DNA of 64,000 bases, taken from NCBI RefSeq assembly GCF_040096355.1, contig NZ_JBBMEX010000003.1, positions 62,001 through 126,000 on the forward strand. Direction: 5' to 3'. This document shows positions 43,140-52,204 of the stretch, piece by piece. The notes under the pieces were generated by a model that saw only the letters and a list, made by a program, of their open reading frames with translations, searched no databases and was not told the DNA's origin. The DNA comes from Maccoyibacter intestinihominis (GTDB lineage Bacteria; Bacillota; Clostridia; Lachnospirales; Lachnospiraceae). A program made the translations under genes and the position numbers. Position 1 is the first letter of the stretch. Every line of letters starts with the position of its first letter.

Positions 43140-45038
43140 TCACAAACGCCCGAAGGCATAGAAATGTGTCTGCCAGTAGCTTGAATTGATGTTTGCGTAT
43201 TGGATGGGCGAACCACAATGGAGCATCATCCCGTCGCCCACATAAATCCCCACATGGGACACAGGGCCGGGGCTGTCATAGGTTCCCGTGAAAAAGATAA
43301 TGTCGCCGGGCTTTGCCTCGGAGGGGGAAATGATAGCGCACTGGTTATAAATGCCCTGCGCCGTGGTACGGGGCAGGTTGTGGACGCCGCTGGCCGTGTA
43401 CACCCAGCAGACAAAGCCCGAACAGTCAAAGGAGGTGGACGGGCTGGAGCCGCCCCACACATAGGGCCAGCCGATGTACTTTGTGGCTTCTTCCATGAGC
43501 GCCGCAAAAGCCGGGTCATCCAGCGCCTCGCCGGGTATCTCATAGCTGGGGCCGGTATCTTCGCCGCCGTTGTAAATCCCTTCCCACAGATAGGGTTTGT
43601 TGCCTTTGAGCTGCTGCATAACGGTGTAGATTTCCCGCTGCTGTTCGTTAAGCCTCGGCAGGATCACGGCAGGCAGCGTCTTGTTTGTGAGGGTCACATT
43701 GAGAATGTAATACTCATAGGGGACTTCCTCGGTGGTGGTTTCCCCGGTCTCCGGGTCGGTGCTGGTTTCGGTGCGGTAGCGTATCTCGACTTCCTCCGTC
43801 AAGGTCAGCTCATACTGTGCCTCGAAAATCTCCCGCAGTTCGTCCTGCACCTGTTCCCGGAAATAGACATGGTACTTTGCAGAGAAATAGGATGCCAGCT
43901 CATAGGGGTTATGGCCGATCTCGTCCACGGAATAGCGGTACTCGTCATAGCCGGGATGGGTGCTTTCAATGTTCGCCACCGTCTGCGCCAGCTCGTTTTC
44001 CAACGCTGTATAGTCCTCGTCCACCCCCAGCAGGTCCGTATCCTCCGAGGCGTAGGAGGTGCCGGATAACGCATTGGCAAGGCCGCTGCCAAGCGTGGGG
44101 AAAATGGAACTTACCGCCGACACAAGAAAACAGAGCAGCAACAGCAGGAGCAGGACCAGCACCGCCACGGGATGACGGGTCACAAACTGCGCCGCCCGCC
44201 GGGTCGCAGTTCCCGAAGCGGCAGCGGTTTTCTTTGCGGCCTTTGCGCCCTGTTTTGCAGCCGCTTTTGCCTCTTTGGAATACCGGCGTTTCAGTTTCCA
44301 TTTCTGCTGCACACGGGAAAGCGGATTGCTGGCAAGTTCCGGGTGCTCGGAGGCCATCTTCTGAAAATCCACATTGGCCCGGGCTTTTATGTCCTTCCGT
44401 TCCCACTTTGCCACCTTCCGGGCTGGGTGTTCCCGCCAGCGGCGTTTGGCATAGCGGGTCAGTTTCCGGGCTCCGGCCTCTGCGGCCAGCTCGGATTTAT
44501 GGGCTCCTTCCACACCCACATTTTCATGCTCAACCTCGTGTATCTTGTTGTGGACATAGAACCACGCTTCTGTACGGGCTCCCCGGACTGCCTTTTTTGC
44601 AAGCCCCGGCGGCTTCTTCGCTGCCCGTTTTGCCTCGGTCTTGTCCAGTTTCTCCCGGGCCTTTCCCAGCTTTTCCCCGGTGTGTTCCGCTTTTGCCTGT
44701 GCTTTCTGGTACTTGCCCTTTTTGCTCCCGACCTTCTCGGCGGAGCCCTCCGGCTCCTGTGCCTTGCCGGTATCCTGCGGCCCGTCCGCTTCATCCTCCT
44801 GCCTCATGCGGTCAGAGGGACGGCTTTTCCGGCTGTCCTCTTGAAACTTACCGCTTTTGGACTTCAGACCATCATGGCCCGAAGGGCTGTCCTGTCCGGT
44901 ATCCTCGTCCTCAAACCGCAGACGCCGGGATGGTGCGTGGGAAGGTCCTTCCCGTTCAGCCGGTCCGGGGCGATTGCCCCCGGTATCCTCCGTCGGCCCC
45001 GGCCTCTGAAAATTCCGTTTGTCCGGTTTCTTTCCGAT
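43140..45038 (-). CDS. C40 (NlpC/P60) peptidase of the transfer apparatus, CD1108-like, with no standard start codon
   Basis: A cytoplasmic basic region of ~270 residues, one membrane helix (VLVLLLLLLLCFLVSAV), an external linker, and a C-terminal NlpC/P60 domain: catalytic Cys in TSFDCSGFVCWVY, His in VSHVGIYVGDG. It cuts peptidoglycan to let the transfer channel through. The frame stays open to 45053 and reads GKKPDKRNFQRPGP after an AAAGGAGG site, but the codon at the right distance is ATC (45038-45036). The first ATG in frame is 44807, with no good ribosome site. Confidence 0.82.
   Translation of the reverse strand: MGKKPDKRNFQRPGPTEDTGGNRPGPAEREGPSHAPSRRLRFEDEDTGQDSPSGHDGLKSKSGKFQEDSRKSRPSDRMRQEDEADGPQDTGKAQEPEGSAEKVGSKKGKYQKAQAKAEHTGEKLGKAREKLDKTEAKRAAKKPPGLAKKAVRGARTEAWFYVHNKIHEVEHENVGVEGAHKSELAAEAGARKLTRYAKRRWREHPARKVAKWERKDIKARANVDFQKMASEHPELASNPLSRVQQKWKLKRRYSKEAKAAAKQGAKAAKKTAAASGTATRRAAQFVTRHPVAVLVLLLLLLLCFLVSAVSSIFPTLGSGLANALSGTSYASEDTDLLGVDEDYTALENELAQTVANIESTHPGYDEYRYSVDEIGHNPYELASYFSAKYHVYFREQVQDELREIFEAQYELTLTEEVEIRYRTETSTDPETGETTTEEVPYEYYILNVTLTNKTLPAVILPRLNEQQREIYTVMQQLKGNKPYLWEGIYNGGEDTGPSYEIPGEALDDPAFAALMEEATKYIGWPYVWGGSSPSTSFDCSGFVCWVYTASGVHNLPRTTAQGIYNQCAIISPSEAKPGDIIFFTGTYDSPGPVSHVGIYVGDGMMLHCGSPIQYANINSSYWQTHFYAFGRL
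44862..44884. repeat. ICE palindrome copy 10, inside coding sequence
   Basis: CTTCAGACCA and TGGCCCGAAG around TCA: two changes from consensus. It lies in the 5' coding part of the C40 peptidase gene and is read as SGHDGLKS. Confidence 0.65.
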
Positions 45039-45059
45039 GACGTATCCCTCCTTTCCAAA

Positions 45060-45082
45060 CCTCGGGCCAACATGGCCCGAAG
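45060..45082. repeat. ICE palindrome copy 11
   Basis: Arms CCTCGGGCCA and TGGCCCGAAG around ACA, 4 bases after the virB4 stop and before the peptidase ribosome site. Confidence 0.82.
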
Positions 45083-45086
45083 TGTG

Positions 45087-47480
45087 TTATGCCCGGTTCA
45101 TTTCCTGTTTTTTGTCCTCCGGGCGGGTGGTCATAATGGCGTACAGCTCGGTATTCTGCGGGAAGCGGTCAACAAACGGGATGGTGGTATTCCCGAAGAA
45201 CAGCAACCCTTCGCCGGAATTGGTATGGGTCACATAGGAAAGCTGGTGGGGGCTGATCCCAAGCTGTTTAGCTAAAATCTGCCGGTCCCCCTGTGCCTGC
45301 GAGAGCAGCACAAGGAAGTCCGAGTTTTCAAAGATGTTCTCAATCTCTGGGCTTGCCAGAAAATCCTTTACGTTCTGCGTTAAAGCACTCGGAACGCACC
45401 CTTTTTTTCGCAGCATTTTCCAGATCGCCACACAATAGCTTGCCGTCAGACGGTCACGGAGCAGCACATGGAACTCGTCGAAGTAGCACCATGTAGCGAT
45501 ACCACGCAGGAAATTCATGGACACCTGCGAGTTTACCAAGTCCTGCATAATGAGCATGGCAATCGTCCGAAGCCCGGCCCCCAGCTTTTTTAAGTCAAGG
45601 CATACCAAACGGCGGTTCAAGTCCACATTGGTTTCATGGTTGAACACGTTAAGAGAACCCGACACATAAATTTCAAGGGCAGTTGCCAGCCGTACCGCCT
45701 CGCCCTCCGGCTGGGAACAGAGCAGGTCATACAGGGTTTGGAGGGTCGGCATTTTGCTTGTTTCCGGGTCCTGCAAGTGTTCCCGGTACATCTGGCGTAC
45801 ACAGCGGTCAATGACGGTACGCTCCACCGGCTGCAAGCCGTCCTTGCCGCCAACGATCAGCTCCATCAGCGACAGAATAAAGTCGGCTTTCAGCGCCATC
45901 GGGTTTTCCTCGTCGAAGCTCAAATCAATGTCCATCGGGTTGATGTGGTGGGGGCTGTCCGGGGCGATCTCGATGACCTGTCCGCCCAGCCGCTTGATAA
46001 GGGGCGAATATTCGCCCATCGGATCAACCACAATGATCCGGTCACGGGTGGCAAGGAACACGTTCACAAGCTCCCGCTTTGCGGCAAAGGATTTGCCGGA
46101 GCCCGGCACGCCGAGGAACAGGCCGTTGGGATTTTTGAGCTTCTTCCGGTTTGCCATGATGACGTTATGGGAAAGTGCGTTGAGCCCGTAATAGACGGCT
46201 TCGCCATCCATGCGGAGCTCCTGCGTCATAAAGGGAACGAAAATGGCCGTGGAGCTTGTCGTCATGCCGCGCTTGATCTCAATGCCGTTATGGCCCAGCG
46301 GAAGGCTGGAAAGAAAACCATCCTCCTGCTGGAAGTCCAGCCGCTTCAAGGTGCAGTTGTATTTCTGGACGATACCGGACACCGTGAACAGGTCATTGTC
46401 CAGCTCCCGGCGGGTCGGGGCCATGTTTACCACAAGGAAGGTCAGCAGGAACATTCTTTCATTCCGGCTCTGTAAATCTTCCAGAAGGGTCTTTGCGTCG
46501 TTGCTGTATGTTACGAGGTCGGGCGGAAGTATGTCCATGTCGTACCCTGACCGGGCTGCCTTCTTTTGTTCCTCCACCTTCATCTTGTCAATGTCGGAGA
46601 CTTTGGCCTTGATGGATTTTACGGCGGCGGCCTGATCGACGGTTTGGATATGGAGAGTGATGGTCATTTCCGCATCCATTTCCAAAAGCTCCGCCAGCAG
46701 CTTGTCCGAGAGCTCCGAGGCCAAAATCTGCAAGTAGGAGGCGGCGCCCCAAGTCGTCCCCACCCGGAACAGACGGCTGAAACGGAAGTCGAAGCTGTCC
46801 GGGGCGATAAAGTCTTTGGTGGAAAGCCCGGTTTTGGGGATCATATCCCATGAAAACCGGAAGGGGGAGCCGCTGCCGGGGTGGAGCTGCCCGTGAAGAA
46901 GCTCCAGCCGTTCCAGCCCCGAAAGGGAGCGGCACTTGACGCCCAGCTTTTTGAAGTTCCCGCAAATGTCCGCCTCTACACGTTCCAGCCTTGCCCTGGC
47001 GGTGGGAAGGTCGTCCACGTTCACGCCGAAGGTCAGGAGCTTTGTGCGGACAATGCCGTTGTTGCTTTTGGCGATCTGGTTTTCCAGCATTTCCACATAC
47101 TCACACCGGACGCTGTTGTAATCATCGTCCTGCATGGGGATGTTCACGCTGTACCGGCTGCCCGGGCGGCTCCGGTGGTTGAGGAAGGAAAGCTGGAACG
47201 GAAGGCTGCTGTCAAAGTAGTTAAGGCAGGCGCTCCACCCGTCAAAGATGGCCGCCTGATCTTCGGACTGTGCGAGCTGGTAGTTGATGTCCTCGTATTC
47301 AATGGTTTTGGTGTAATAGCGGTCCGCTACCCGGCACACTCCGTCCCGGTACATTTCCCGGTAAGGGAGGGTCTGCTGGGCGGTGGTGGGAATGTTCTTT
47401 CCTTTCGTGAACAGGCCGGTAAGGCCCTGCTTTTCAGGCTTTCTGCCTGCGGGCTTTCCGGCCCTTCTGCTGTTTCGCAA
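45087..47480 (-). CDS. VirB4-family conjugative transfer ATPase
   Basis: 797 residues. Walker A GVPGSGKSF and Walker B TWCYFDEFHVLL, with VVDPMGEYSPLIKRLGGQ and ALTQNVKDFL between and after. It powers assembly and function of the type IV secretion channel. I place the start at TTG 47480, nine bases after AAAGGAGG, inside the 3' end of the PrgI gene. The ATG at 47516 lies before that ribosome site. Confidence 0.94.
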   Translation of the reverse strand: MRNSRRAGKPAGRKPEKQGLTGLFTKGKNIPTTAQQTLPYREMYRDGVCRVADRYYTKTIEYEDINYQLAQSEDQAAIFDGWSACLNYFDSSLPFQLSFLNHRSRPGSRYSVNIPMQDDDYNSVRCEYVEMLENQIAKSNNGIVRTKLLTFGVNVDDLPTARARLERVEADICGNFKKLGVKCRSLSGLERLELLHGQLHPGSGSPFRFSWDMIPKTGLSTKDFIAPDSFDFRFSRLFRVGTTWGAASYLQILASELSDKLLAELLEMDAEMTITLHIQTVDQAAAVKSIKAKVSDIDKMKVEEQKKAARSGYDMDILPPDLVTYSNDAKTLLEDLQSRNERMFLLTFLVVNMAPTRRELDNDLFTVSGIVQKYNCTLKRLDFQQEDGFLSSLPLGHNGIEIKRGMTTSSTAIFVPFMTQELRMDGEAVYYGLNALSHNVIMANRKKLKNPNGLFLGVPGSGKSFAAKRELVNVFLATRDRIIVVDPMGEYSPLIKRLGGQVIEIAPDSPHHINPMDIDLSFDEENPMALKADFILSLMELIVGGKDGLQPVERTVIDRCVRQMYREHLQDPETSKMPTLQTLYDLLCSQPEGEAVRLATALEIYVSGSLNVFNHETNVDLNRRLVCLDLKKLGAGLRTIAMLIMQDLVNSQVSMNFLRGIATWCYFDEFHVLLRDRLTASYCVAIWKMLRKKGCVPSALTQNVKDFLASPEIENIFENSDFLVLLSQAQGDRQILAKQLGISPHQLSYVTHTNSGEGLLFFGNTTIPFVDRFPQNTELYAIMTTRPEDKKQEMNRA

Positions 47481-47820
47481 TCGGCTGCGCCTCCTTTCTT
47501 GCGCTAAGCAGCGCATAGAAGTTTTCGGTTTTGTAAGGCCGCACCCGGGGATAGAGGAACCGGGTGCGGATGATGTTTTTCAGCACTTTTTCCAGCGGCA
47601 GGCCGTCCCGCTCATACATAGCCAGAAAGAAGAACGGGAGCATGAGGCCGATCATCAGGAACATGGCGGCACTGTTCCCGATACTGCCACGGGAAAACAG
47701 GTAAGCCGGGAGGCCCACCGCCGCCGCGCTGGAAAAACAAACAAGCTGGCGCTTCGTTAGGTTGAAGGCCAGCTTTGTCTTGATTTTGGAAAGGTCTTTT
47801 GGTACTGGCACATAGGCCAT
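47434..47820 (-). CDS. PrgI-family transfer membrane protein
   Basis: 128 residues: VPVPKDLSKIKTKLAFNLTKRQLVCF, two membrane helices (AAAVGLPAYLFSRG, AAMFLMIGLMLPFFFLAMY) and ERDGLPLEKVLKNIIRTRFLYPRVRPYKTEN, the PrgI pattern. It is the VirB3-like partner of VirB4, which follows with an overlap of 47 bases. Confidence 0.92.
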   Translation of the reverse strand: MAYVPVPKDLSKIKTKLAFNLTKRQLVCFSSAAAVGLPAYLFSRGSIGNSAAMFLMIGLMLPFFFLAMYERDGLPLEKVLKNIIRTRFLYPRVRPYKTENFYALLSARKEAQPIAKQQKGRKARRQKA

Positions 47821-47841
47821 TTTGGTACACCTCCTTTATTG

Positions 47842-47864
47842 CTTCGGGCCAGCATGGCCCGAGG
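47842..47864. repeat. ICE palindrome copy 12
   Basis: Arms CTTCGGGCCA and TGGCCCGAGG around GCA. It begins at the base after the stop codon at 47865 and ends 6 bases before the AAAGGAGG site of prgI. Confidence 0.85.
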
Positions 47865-48485
47865 TTATCTTGCGGCCTCTTTGGCCGGGGCTGTGCTGCG
47901 GGCAGCTTCGGCGGCCTCTCGTCCGCTCTGCCTTGCCCGCCAGTATTCGGGGTGATACTGCCGGATGGACTGATTGAGTTTTTCTTCAAACTGTCCTTTG
48001 TCCTTAATGCGGTCAGGGATTTTCCACAGCTTTTTGTCCAGCAGCTCCCGGAGCACTACGCTTTCCTGTGCGTCCTCCTCATAGCAGATATAGCCCTTGT
48101 CCTTGAAGCCGCATTTTTTGGCCGCTGGGGAGAGAACGGCGGCTACCTCGTTTGCCACCATCGTTCCGCCGTGGCTGGCGGTAGATACCAGAAACACCCC
48201 CGGACAGAGAACTTCACAGCTCTGCACCTCGCCCCACGGGGAGCTTTTCGGCGCATGGAACATTCCGCCCGTCCGGTTCCGGTCCGCCTGCATGAGAGCC
48301 GCCTTTTCCAAGATGGCCTTCAGCTCCGGGGAAAAGTAGGCGTATTCCCGCAGGACACGGGCGGCGTCCCCGCCGCAGGCGTTCATCAACAGGGTATAGG
48401 CATCGCTGTCCGCTTTGGTACAGCGGCCCAGCAGTTTTCCGTCGTAATAGCAGGCTGCGTCATAGCCCGTCCGTTTGCGTGGCAT
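47865..48485 (-). CDS. Conserved ICE protein of unknown function
   Basis: 206 residues: MPRKRTGYDAACYYDGKLLG at the start, a middle part with VFLVSTASHGGTMVANEVAAVLSPAAKKCGFKDKGYICYEEDAQ, and a helical C-terminus (LNQSIRQYHPEYWRAR). It may match DUF7007 (from memory). ATG 48485 follows AAAGGAGG. Between spoVG-like and prgI genes in the transfer operon. Confidence 0.65.
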   Translation of the reverse strand: MPRKRTGYDAACYYDGKLLGRCTKADSDAYTLLMNACGGDAARVLREYAYFSPELKAILEKAALMQADRNRTGGMFHAPKSSPWGEVQSCEVLCPGVFLVSTASHGGTMVANEVAAVLSPAAKKCGFKDKGYICYEEDAQESVVLRELLDKKLWKIPDRIKDKGQFEEKLNQSIRQYHPEYWRARQSGREAAEAARSTAPAKEAAR

Positions 48486-48504
48486 GGTTTCCGCCTCCTT
48501 TCTG

Positions 48505-48527
48505 CTTCGGGCCAGCATGGCCCGAGG
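48505..48527. repeat. ICE palindrome copy 13
   Basis: Arms CTTCGGGCCA and TGGCCCGAGG around GCA, directly adjoining the stop codon at 48528. Confidence 0.85.
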
Positions 48528-49169
48528 TCAACGCTCTGCGCTGCGGCTGGGCTTTTCCTTCGGAGGCCGTTCTGCCTTTGCCTGTTCGGCAGCCGCTTTT
48601 CCGGCTTTGAGCTGGTCGCTGATGGACGCACGCCCCACAGAGCCGCGCTCCGCCATCTGTTCCAGCTTTGCCTCATAGGCTTGCAGAACAGCAGTATTGA
48701 GCTGTTCCCGGAACTCCTTTGTGACAGGGTAGGCCATATCCCGATAGCCGCCTTTGCCGTCCGGCTGGCTGGGCATCCCAAGAAAGAGGCCCTTGCTGCC
48801 CTGTACGATTTTCAGATTTTCCACCACAAAGCAGTCATTGAATTTCACGCTGGCAAAGCCCATCAGATTTTTCACAGGTTCGATGACCCGCACGCTTACA
48901 TCCAGCTTCAACGGTGCGGCCGGGGTGGTGTTTGCAACCTTTTCCTGCATGGTTTTCTCCTTTCCGGCGGGAACAAGGTTCCCGTCCTTGTAGTCATAGC
49001 CTTCCGCCCGGAGTGCCGCCAGCGTGTCCGCCGATACGCACCCGGACAGTTTCAGATCGGTTTCCACCATAAAGCGCATGGTGTCTGCTTTAGAAAATTC
49101 TTCGGGGAGCTTTCCATAGAAAGCCGGGTGCGGCTGTCCGTCCGCACCCTGTTTGTAACGCCGAGGCAT
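48528..49169 (-). CDS. SpoVG-domain protein of Layer 2
   Basis: 213 residues. The middle part (about 88-165) matches SpoVG: LDVSVRVIEPVKNLMGFASVKFNDCFVVENLKIVQGSKGLFLGMPS, then DMAYPVTKEFREQLNTAVLQAYE. SpoVG binds RNA or DNA and regulates many processes. The N-terminal ~85 residues (YKQGADGQPHPAFYGKLP) and basic C-terminal tail are extra. Its place in a transfer operon suggests an element-specific regulator. Confidence 0.85.
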   Translation of the reverse strand: MPRRYKQGADGQPHPAFYGKLPEEFSKADTMRFMVETDLKLSGCVSADTLAALRAEGYDYKDGNLVPAGKEKTMQEKVANTTPAAPLKLDVSVRVIEPVKNLMGFASVKFNDCFVVENLKIVQGSKGLFLGMPSQPDGKGGYRDMAYPVTKEFREQLNTAVLQAYEAKLEQMAERGSVGRASISDQLKAGKAAAEQAKAERPPKEKPSRSAER

Positions 49170-49184
49170 ACCGCCTCCTTTCCG

Positions 49185-49207
49185 CTTCGGGTCAGCATGG
49201 CCCGAAG
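49185..49207. repeat. ICE palindrome copy 14
   Basis: Arms CTTCGGGTCA and TGGCCCGAAG around GCA, 4 bases after the VirB6-like stop and before the SpoVG-domain gene. Confidence 0.84.
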
Positions 49208-49211
49208 TCTC

Positions 49212-50078
49212 TTAATGGCAGCCGAAGATGGATTTTGCAAGACTGCCTGTTTTGAATAAGGTAAAACACAGCAGCACCGTATATCCCACGCAGCCCCAGA
49301 TCGCCCCGATGGGGTCGCCGTCGGTGGCGATACTCTGGATCAGCACCGCATAGATGGCGACACAGACTAAGATCAATAGGCCTTGAAAGCCCACAGCAAA
49401 GAGGGAGCGGAAATAGTTCTGCCCCATGTGTCCGGCTTCCCTGTTGGGGACTGTGGCAAACGGGATAGGCGCTAAACTTGTGAGTAAATAAATTTCAATC
49501 ATACGGCCATATACGATGACGAAGATCACGATGTTTAAGGCAATCATGGTAAGTTGGATCAGGAAGGATTGTAGCCAGAGTCCGAACAGAGGGCCTAACT
49601 CCATCGCTTCAAGCTCTGTCCGCAGACTGTCCAGCACATCCGGCGTGATCTCTGTCCCGTTCTGGATAATGCCCGCTGACTGCTGTATCACATGCTGGCT
49701 CACATCAAAGACCGCCAGCACGATATTGAAGGTATTCGTCAGGATCATCACAGCCACAAAGGTTTTGAACACCCACTTAAAAAACATCCATGTGTCAACT
49801 TCATGGAGGTTGTTGCGTTCTATGAGCATCTGTATCAGTTCATAGGTCATAACAAAAGTGAGGATGACCCCGGCGATTGGCAGAATGGCAGTTTCGGAGA
49901 TCTGTCGTATCATGGAAAAGACCCCGGCGTTCCAGTCCGCCGGGGTCGTGCCTACCTGTGTGGCGATCTCGCCAACGCTCTGATTGACGTTATCGAAAAG
50001 GCCGTCCAGATTTCCCATGATACCATCGACGAGCAGACCTTTCAGCCATTCAACGATTGCGTCGATGATAAAGTCCAT
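49212..50078 (-). CDS. VirB6/TrbL-like polytopic transfer protein
   Basis: 288 residues with at least six membrane helices (TAILPIAGVILTFVMTYELI, WVFKTFVAVMILTNTFNIVL, IQLTMIALNIVIFVIVYG, FQGLLILVCVAIYAVL, GCVGYTVLLCFTLFKTG). The central RMIEIYLLTSLAPIPFATVPNREAG is characteristic of the VirB6/TrbL type in these elements. It forms part of the inner-membrane channel. AAAAGGAG lies before ATG 50078. Confidence 0.88.
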   Translation of the reverse strand: MDFIIDAIVEWLKGLLVDGIMGNLDGLFDNVNQSVGEIATQVGTTPADWNAGVFSMIRQISETAILPIAGVILTFVMTYELIQMLIERNNLHEVDTWMFFKWVFKTFVAVMILTNTFNIVLAVFDVSQHVIQQSAGIIQNGTEITPDVLDSLRTELEAMELGPLFGLWLQSFLIQLTMIALNIVIFVIVYGRMIEIYLLTSLAPIPFATVPNREAGHMGQNYFRSLFAVGFQGLLILVCVAIYAVLIQSIATDGDPIGAIWGCVGYTVLLCFTLFKTGSLAKSIFGCH

Positions 50079-50119
50079 ACATCAGCTCCTTTTCTGGAAA
50101 AAGGGACAACGGGTGACAC

Positions 50120-50188
50120 TTAGCTGAACAGGCCGGACAGCAGAGGGATAAGCTGAAGGCCGATCAGAACGACACCGCCGCCTGCCAT
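50120..50188 (-). pseudogene. maff2, 3' part (cut by Layer 3)
   Basis: Reads AGGGVVLIGLQLIPLLSGLFS and stops at 50120, the conserved C-terminus of Maff2 proteins. The 5' part is at 60997-61143. Joining both at the GA dinucleotides gives a continuous frame of about 71 residues. Confidence 0.88.
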
Positions 50189-50293
50189 GAGCTGTTTTAT
50201 CCCCAATTAGGTGTAAAACTCTGCTCGATGGCGGGCGGCGGCGTACAAAAAATCTATATGGTGTTTTTAAGAGAACCGTCCCGGCGGGACAGG

Positions 50294-51964
50294 TCAGGCA
50301 GTGACCTGTTCCACCTCCGGGATGGGTTTGAGATTAAAATGAATTTCGATAGAAATGTGTCTTGTTTTATCTTCGTCAATGCGTTCATGCACGACGATTT
50401 CTTTGATTAAGCGGTTAAGGGTGGCTGCGTCCAGCTCTGTGATGTTGGCATATTCCTGAATGGCTTCCACCCATTGTTTTGCGTCATTGGCAAGCTGGAC
50501 TTCATCAGACAGCCGCTTTCTGCCCTCGGACACTTTTGCTTTAAGCTCCGTCTGCTCGGTCTGTGTCTTTTCCAGCATGGTGTTGAAATTCTGCTCACTG
50601 ATACGCCCTGCAATCATATCCTCATAAAGCCGCATGACCATTTTGTCCAGAACCTCAATCCGTTCCTCGTCCCTTGTAAGGGAGCGTTCCATTGCTTCCC
50701 GCTGTTCCCGCTGCTCTGCTTCACAGGTATTGGTCAGGCGGTCGGCAACCGCTTCCCCGTCCATCAGGGCAGCTCTGGCACATTCCCGGATTTTCCGCAG
50801 CACATGGCTGTAAAGGGTGTCATAGTCAATCCGGTGCTGGGTGCAGTGGTTCTTTCCAAAGGCGTTGTAGGTCTTGCAGGAATAAATCCGCTGGGGATGT
50901 TTTGCGTTTGTGTAGCGTACCGTCAGCGACTTCCCACACTCGCCGCATTTTAACAATCCGGCAAACAGGCTGATTTCATCGGTCTGCCCCGGACGCTGGC
51001 GGGATTTCAGCTTGTTCTGCACAATGTCAAAGCTCATGCGGTCAATCAGCGGTTCATGCTGTCCCTCCACCACAATCCAGTCCTCCGGCTTCTTTTCCCC
51101 AATTGTGCCGATTTTGAAACGGTAGTCTTTTTTCTGGGAAGCAATCGCACCGGTGTAGACGGGATTCATCAAAAGGTCTTTGATAACGGAGAAGTCCCAC
51201 ATATACCGCCCGTTTTCCGGGTCTTTCTTTTCCCATTTGGTTCGGGTGTTGCGAAGCCCCCGTTCCCGGTTCCACCATGTGGGGCAGGGGATTTTTTCTT
51301 CCTCCAGCCGTCTGCGGATATAGTTCGGACCATGACCGTTCAGGGCATATCCGAAAATCAGCCGCACAATCGGGGCGGTTTCCTCGTCAATGAGCAGATG
51401 GTTTTTGTCCTCCGGGTCTTTCCGATACCCAAACGGGGCAAGACACCCGGTAAACTGTCCTTTCTGCGCTTTCAGAAGATAAGAGGAATGGACTTTCTTG
51501 GAAATATCCTTGCTGTACATCTCATTCAGGATATTCTTGAACGGGGCGATGTCGTTGTTATCCCGCAGGGTGTCGATACCGTCATTCATGGCAATATAGC
51601 GGACACCGTTTCTTGGGAAAAAGTCCTCAATCAAATGCCCGGTTTGCAGATAGTTACGCCCCAGTCGGCTGAGGTCTTTCGTGATGACAAGGTTGATTTG
51701 CCTGCGCTCAATGGCTCTCAACATTCTCTGTAAATCAGGACGCTCCATATTAAGACCTGTGAAGCCATCGTCCTGATAGACTGCCACAACCTCCCATCCC
51801 TGCTTTTCGCAGTATTTTTCCAGCATATCACGCTGGTTTGCGATACTGGCACTTTCGCCTTGCAGGTCATCGTCCTTTGACAGCCTGCAATAGACCGCCG
51901 CACGATAGCCCCCGGCAAGTGCTGAACCGATTGTTCTGTATTCCATTTCGTTCATCATAGCCAT
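50294..51964 (-). CDS. Large serine recombinase of Layer 3 (TnpX/TndX-like)
   Basis: 556 residues. Nucleophile S29 in AVYCRLSKDD; YQDDGFTGLNMERPDLQRML, LVITKDLSRLGRNYLQTGHLIEDFFP and FKNILNEMYSKDISKKV, all typical of Tn4451 TnpX and Tn5397 TndX. A zinc ribbon (CGECGKSL...CTQH) and coiled coil follow. Family members use a GA crossover dinucleotide, which matches the junctions here. The ATG starts right after the stop of the upstream small gene (TAAATG). Confidence 0.94.
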   Translation of the reverse strand: MAMMNEMEYRTIGSALAGGYRAAVYCRLSKDDDLQGESASIANQRDMLEKYCEKQGWEVVAVYQDDGFTGLNMERPDLQRMLRAIERRQINLVITKDLSRLGRNYLQTGHLIEDFFPRNGVRYIAMNDGIDTLRDNNDIAPFKNILNEMYSKDISKKVHSSYLLKAQKGQFTGCLAPFGYRKDPEDKNHLLIDEETAPIVRLIFGYALNGHGPNYIRRRLEEEKIPCPTWWNRERGLRNTRTKWEKKDPENGRYMWDFSVIKDLLMNPVYTGAIASQKKDYRFKIGTIGEKKPEDWIVVEGQHEPLIDRMSFDIVQNKLKSRQRPGQTDEISLFAGLLKCGECGKSLTVRYTNAKHPQRIYSCKTYNAFGKNHCTQHRIDYDTLYSHVLRKIRECARAALMDGEAVADRLTNTCEAEQREQREAMERSLTRDEERIEVLDKMVMRLYEDMIAGRISEQNFNTMLEKTQTEQTELKAKVSEGRKRLSDEVQLANDAKQWVEAIQEYANITELDAATLNRLIKEIVVHERIDEDKTRHISIEIHFNLKPIPEVEQVTA

Positions 51965-52162
51965 TTACCCACACAATCCAGACGGTATCTGGCTCTGTTG
52001 AACCTCATCTTCATTATACTTCAAATCTTTCTTTTTAGCAAGATATTCTTTTGTATTTGTTTTGCCGTATTTCTGGGAAATCAGGCTGACGAACACATCG
52101 GTGGCGTCCAGTTCCCCGTCAAATACGGTTGTCACTTCAATCTTGGTCTTATTTTTCGCCAT
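51965..52162 (-). CDS. Small protein upstream of and coupled to the recombinase
   Basis: 65 residues: KIEVTTVFDGELDATDVFVSLISQKYGKTNTKEYLAKK. GGAGG precedes the ATG and the stop abuts the recombinase start. Proteins of this kind are regularly found before TndX-type recombinases. They could be directionality factors; this is inference. Confidence 0.65.
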   Translation of the reverse strand: MAKNKTKIEVTTVFDGELDATDVFVSLISQKYGKTNTKEYLAKKKDLKYNEDEVQQSQIPSGLCG

Positions 52163-52204
52163 AGGCAGTTATCCTCCATACATGAAAATAGCCAGACAGA
52201 GAAC

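Noticed and set aside
44864..45073. Separate small gene at the start of the peptidase gene
   Set aside because: It is an alternative frame over the 5' part of the peptidase frame and lacks its own ribosome site.
48486..48518. ATG codons in the palindrome loop (products beginning MLAR...) as gene starts
   Set aside because: A proper AAAGGAGG site lies after them and before ATG 48485. The same pattern at 41521 and 45073 comes from the palindrome sequence and not from conserved N-termini.
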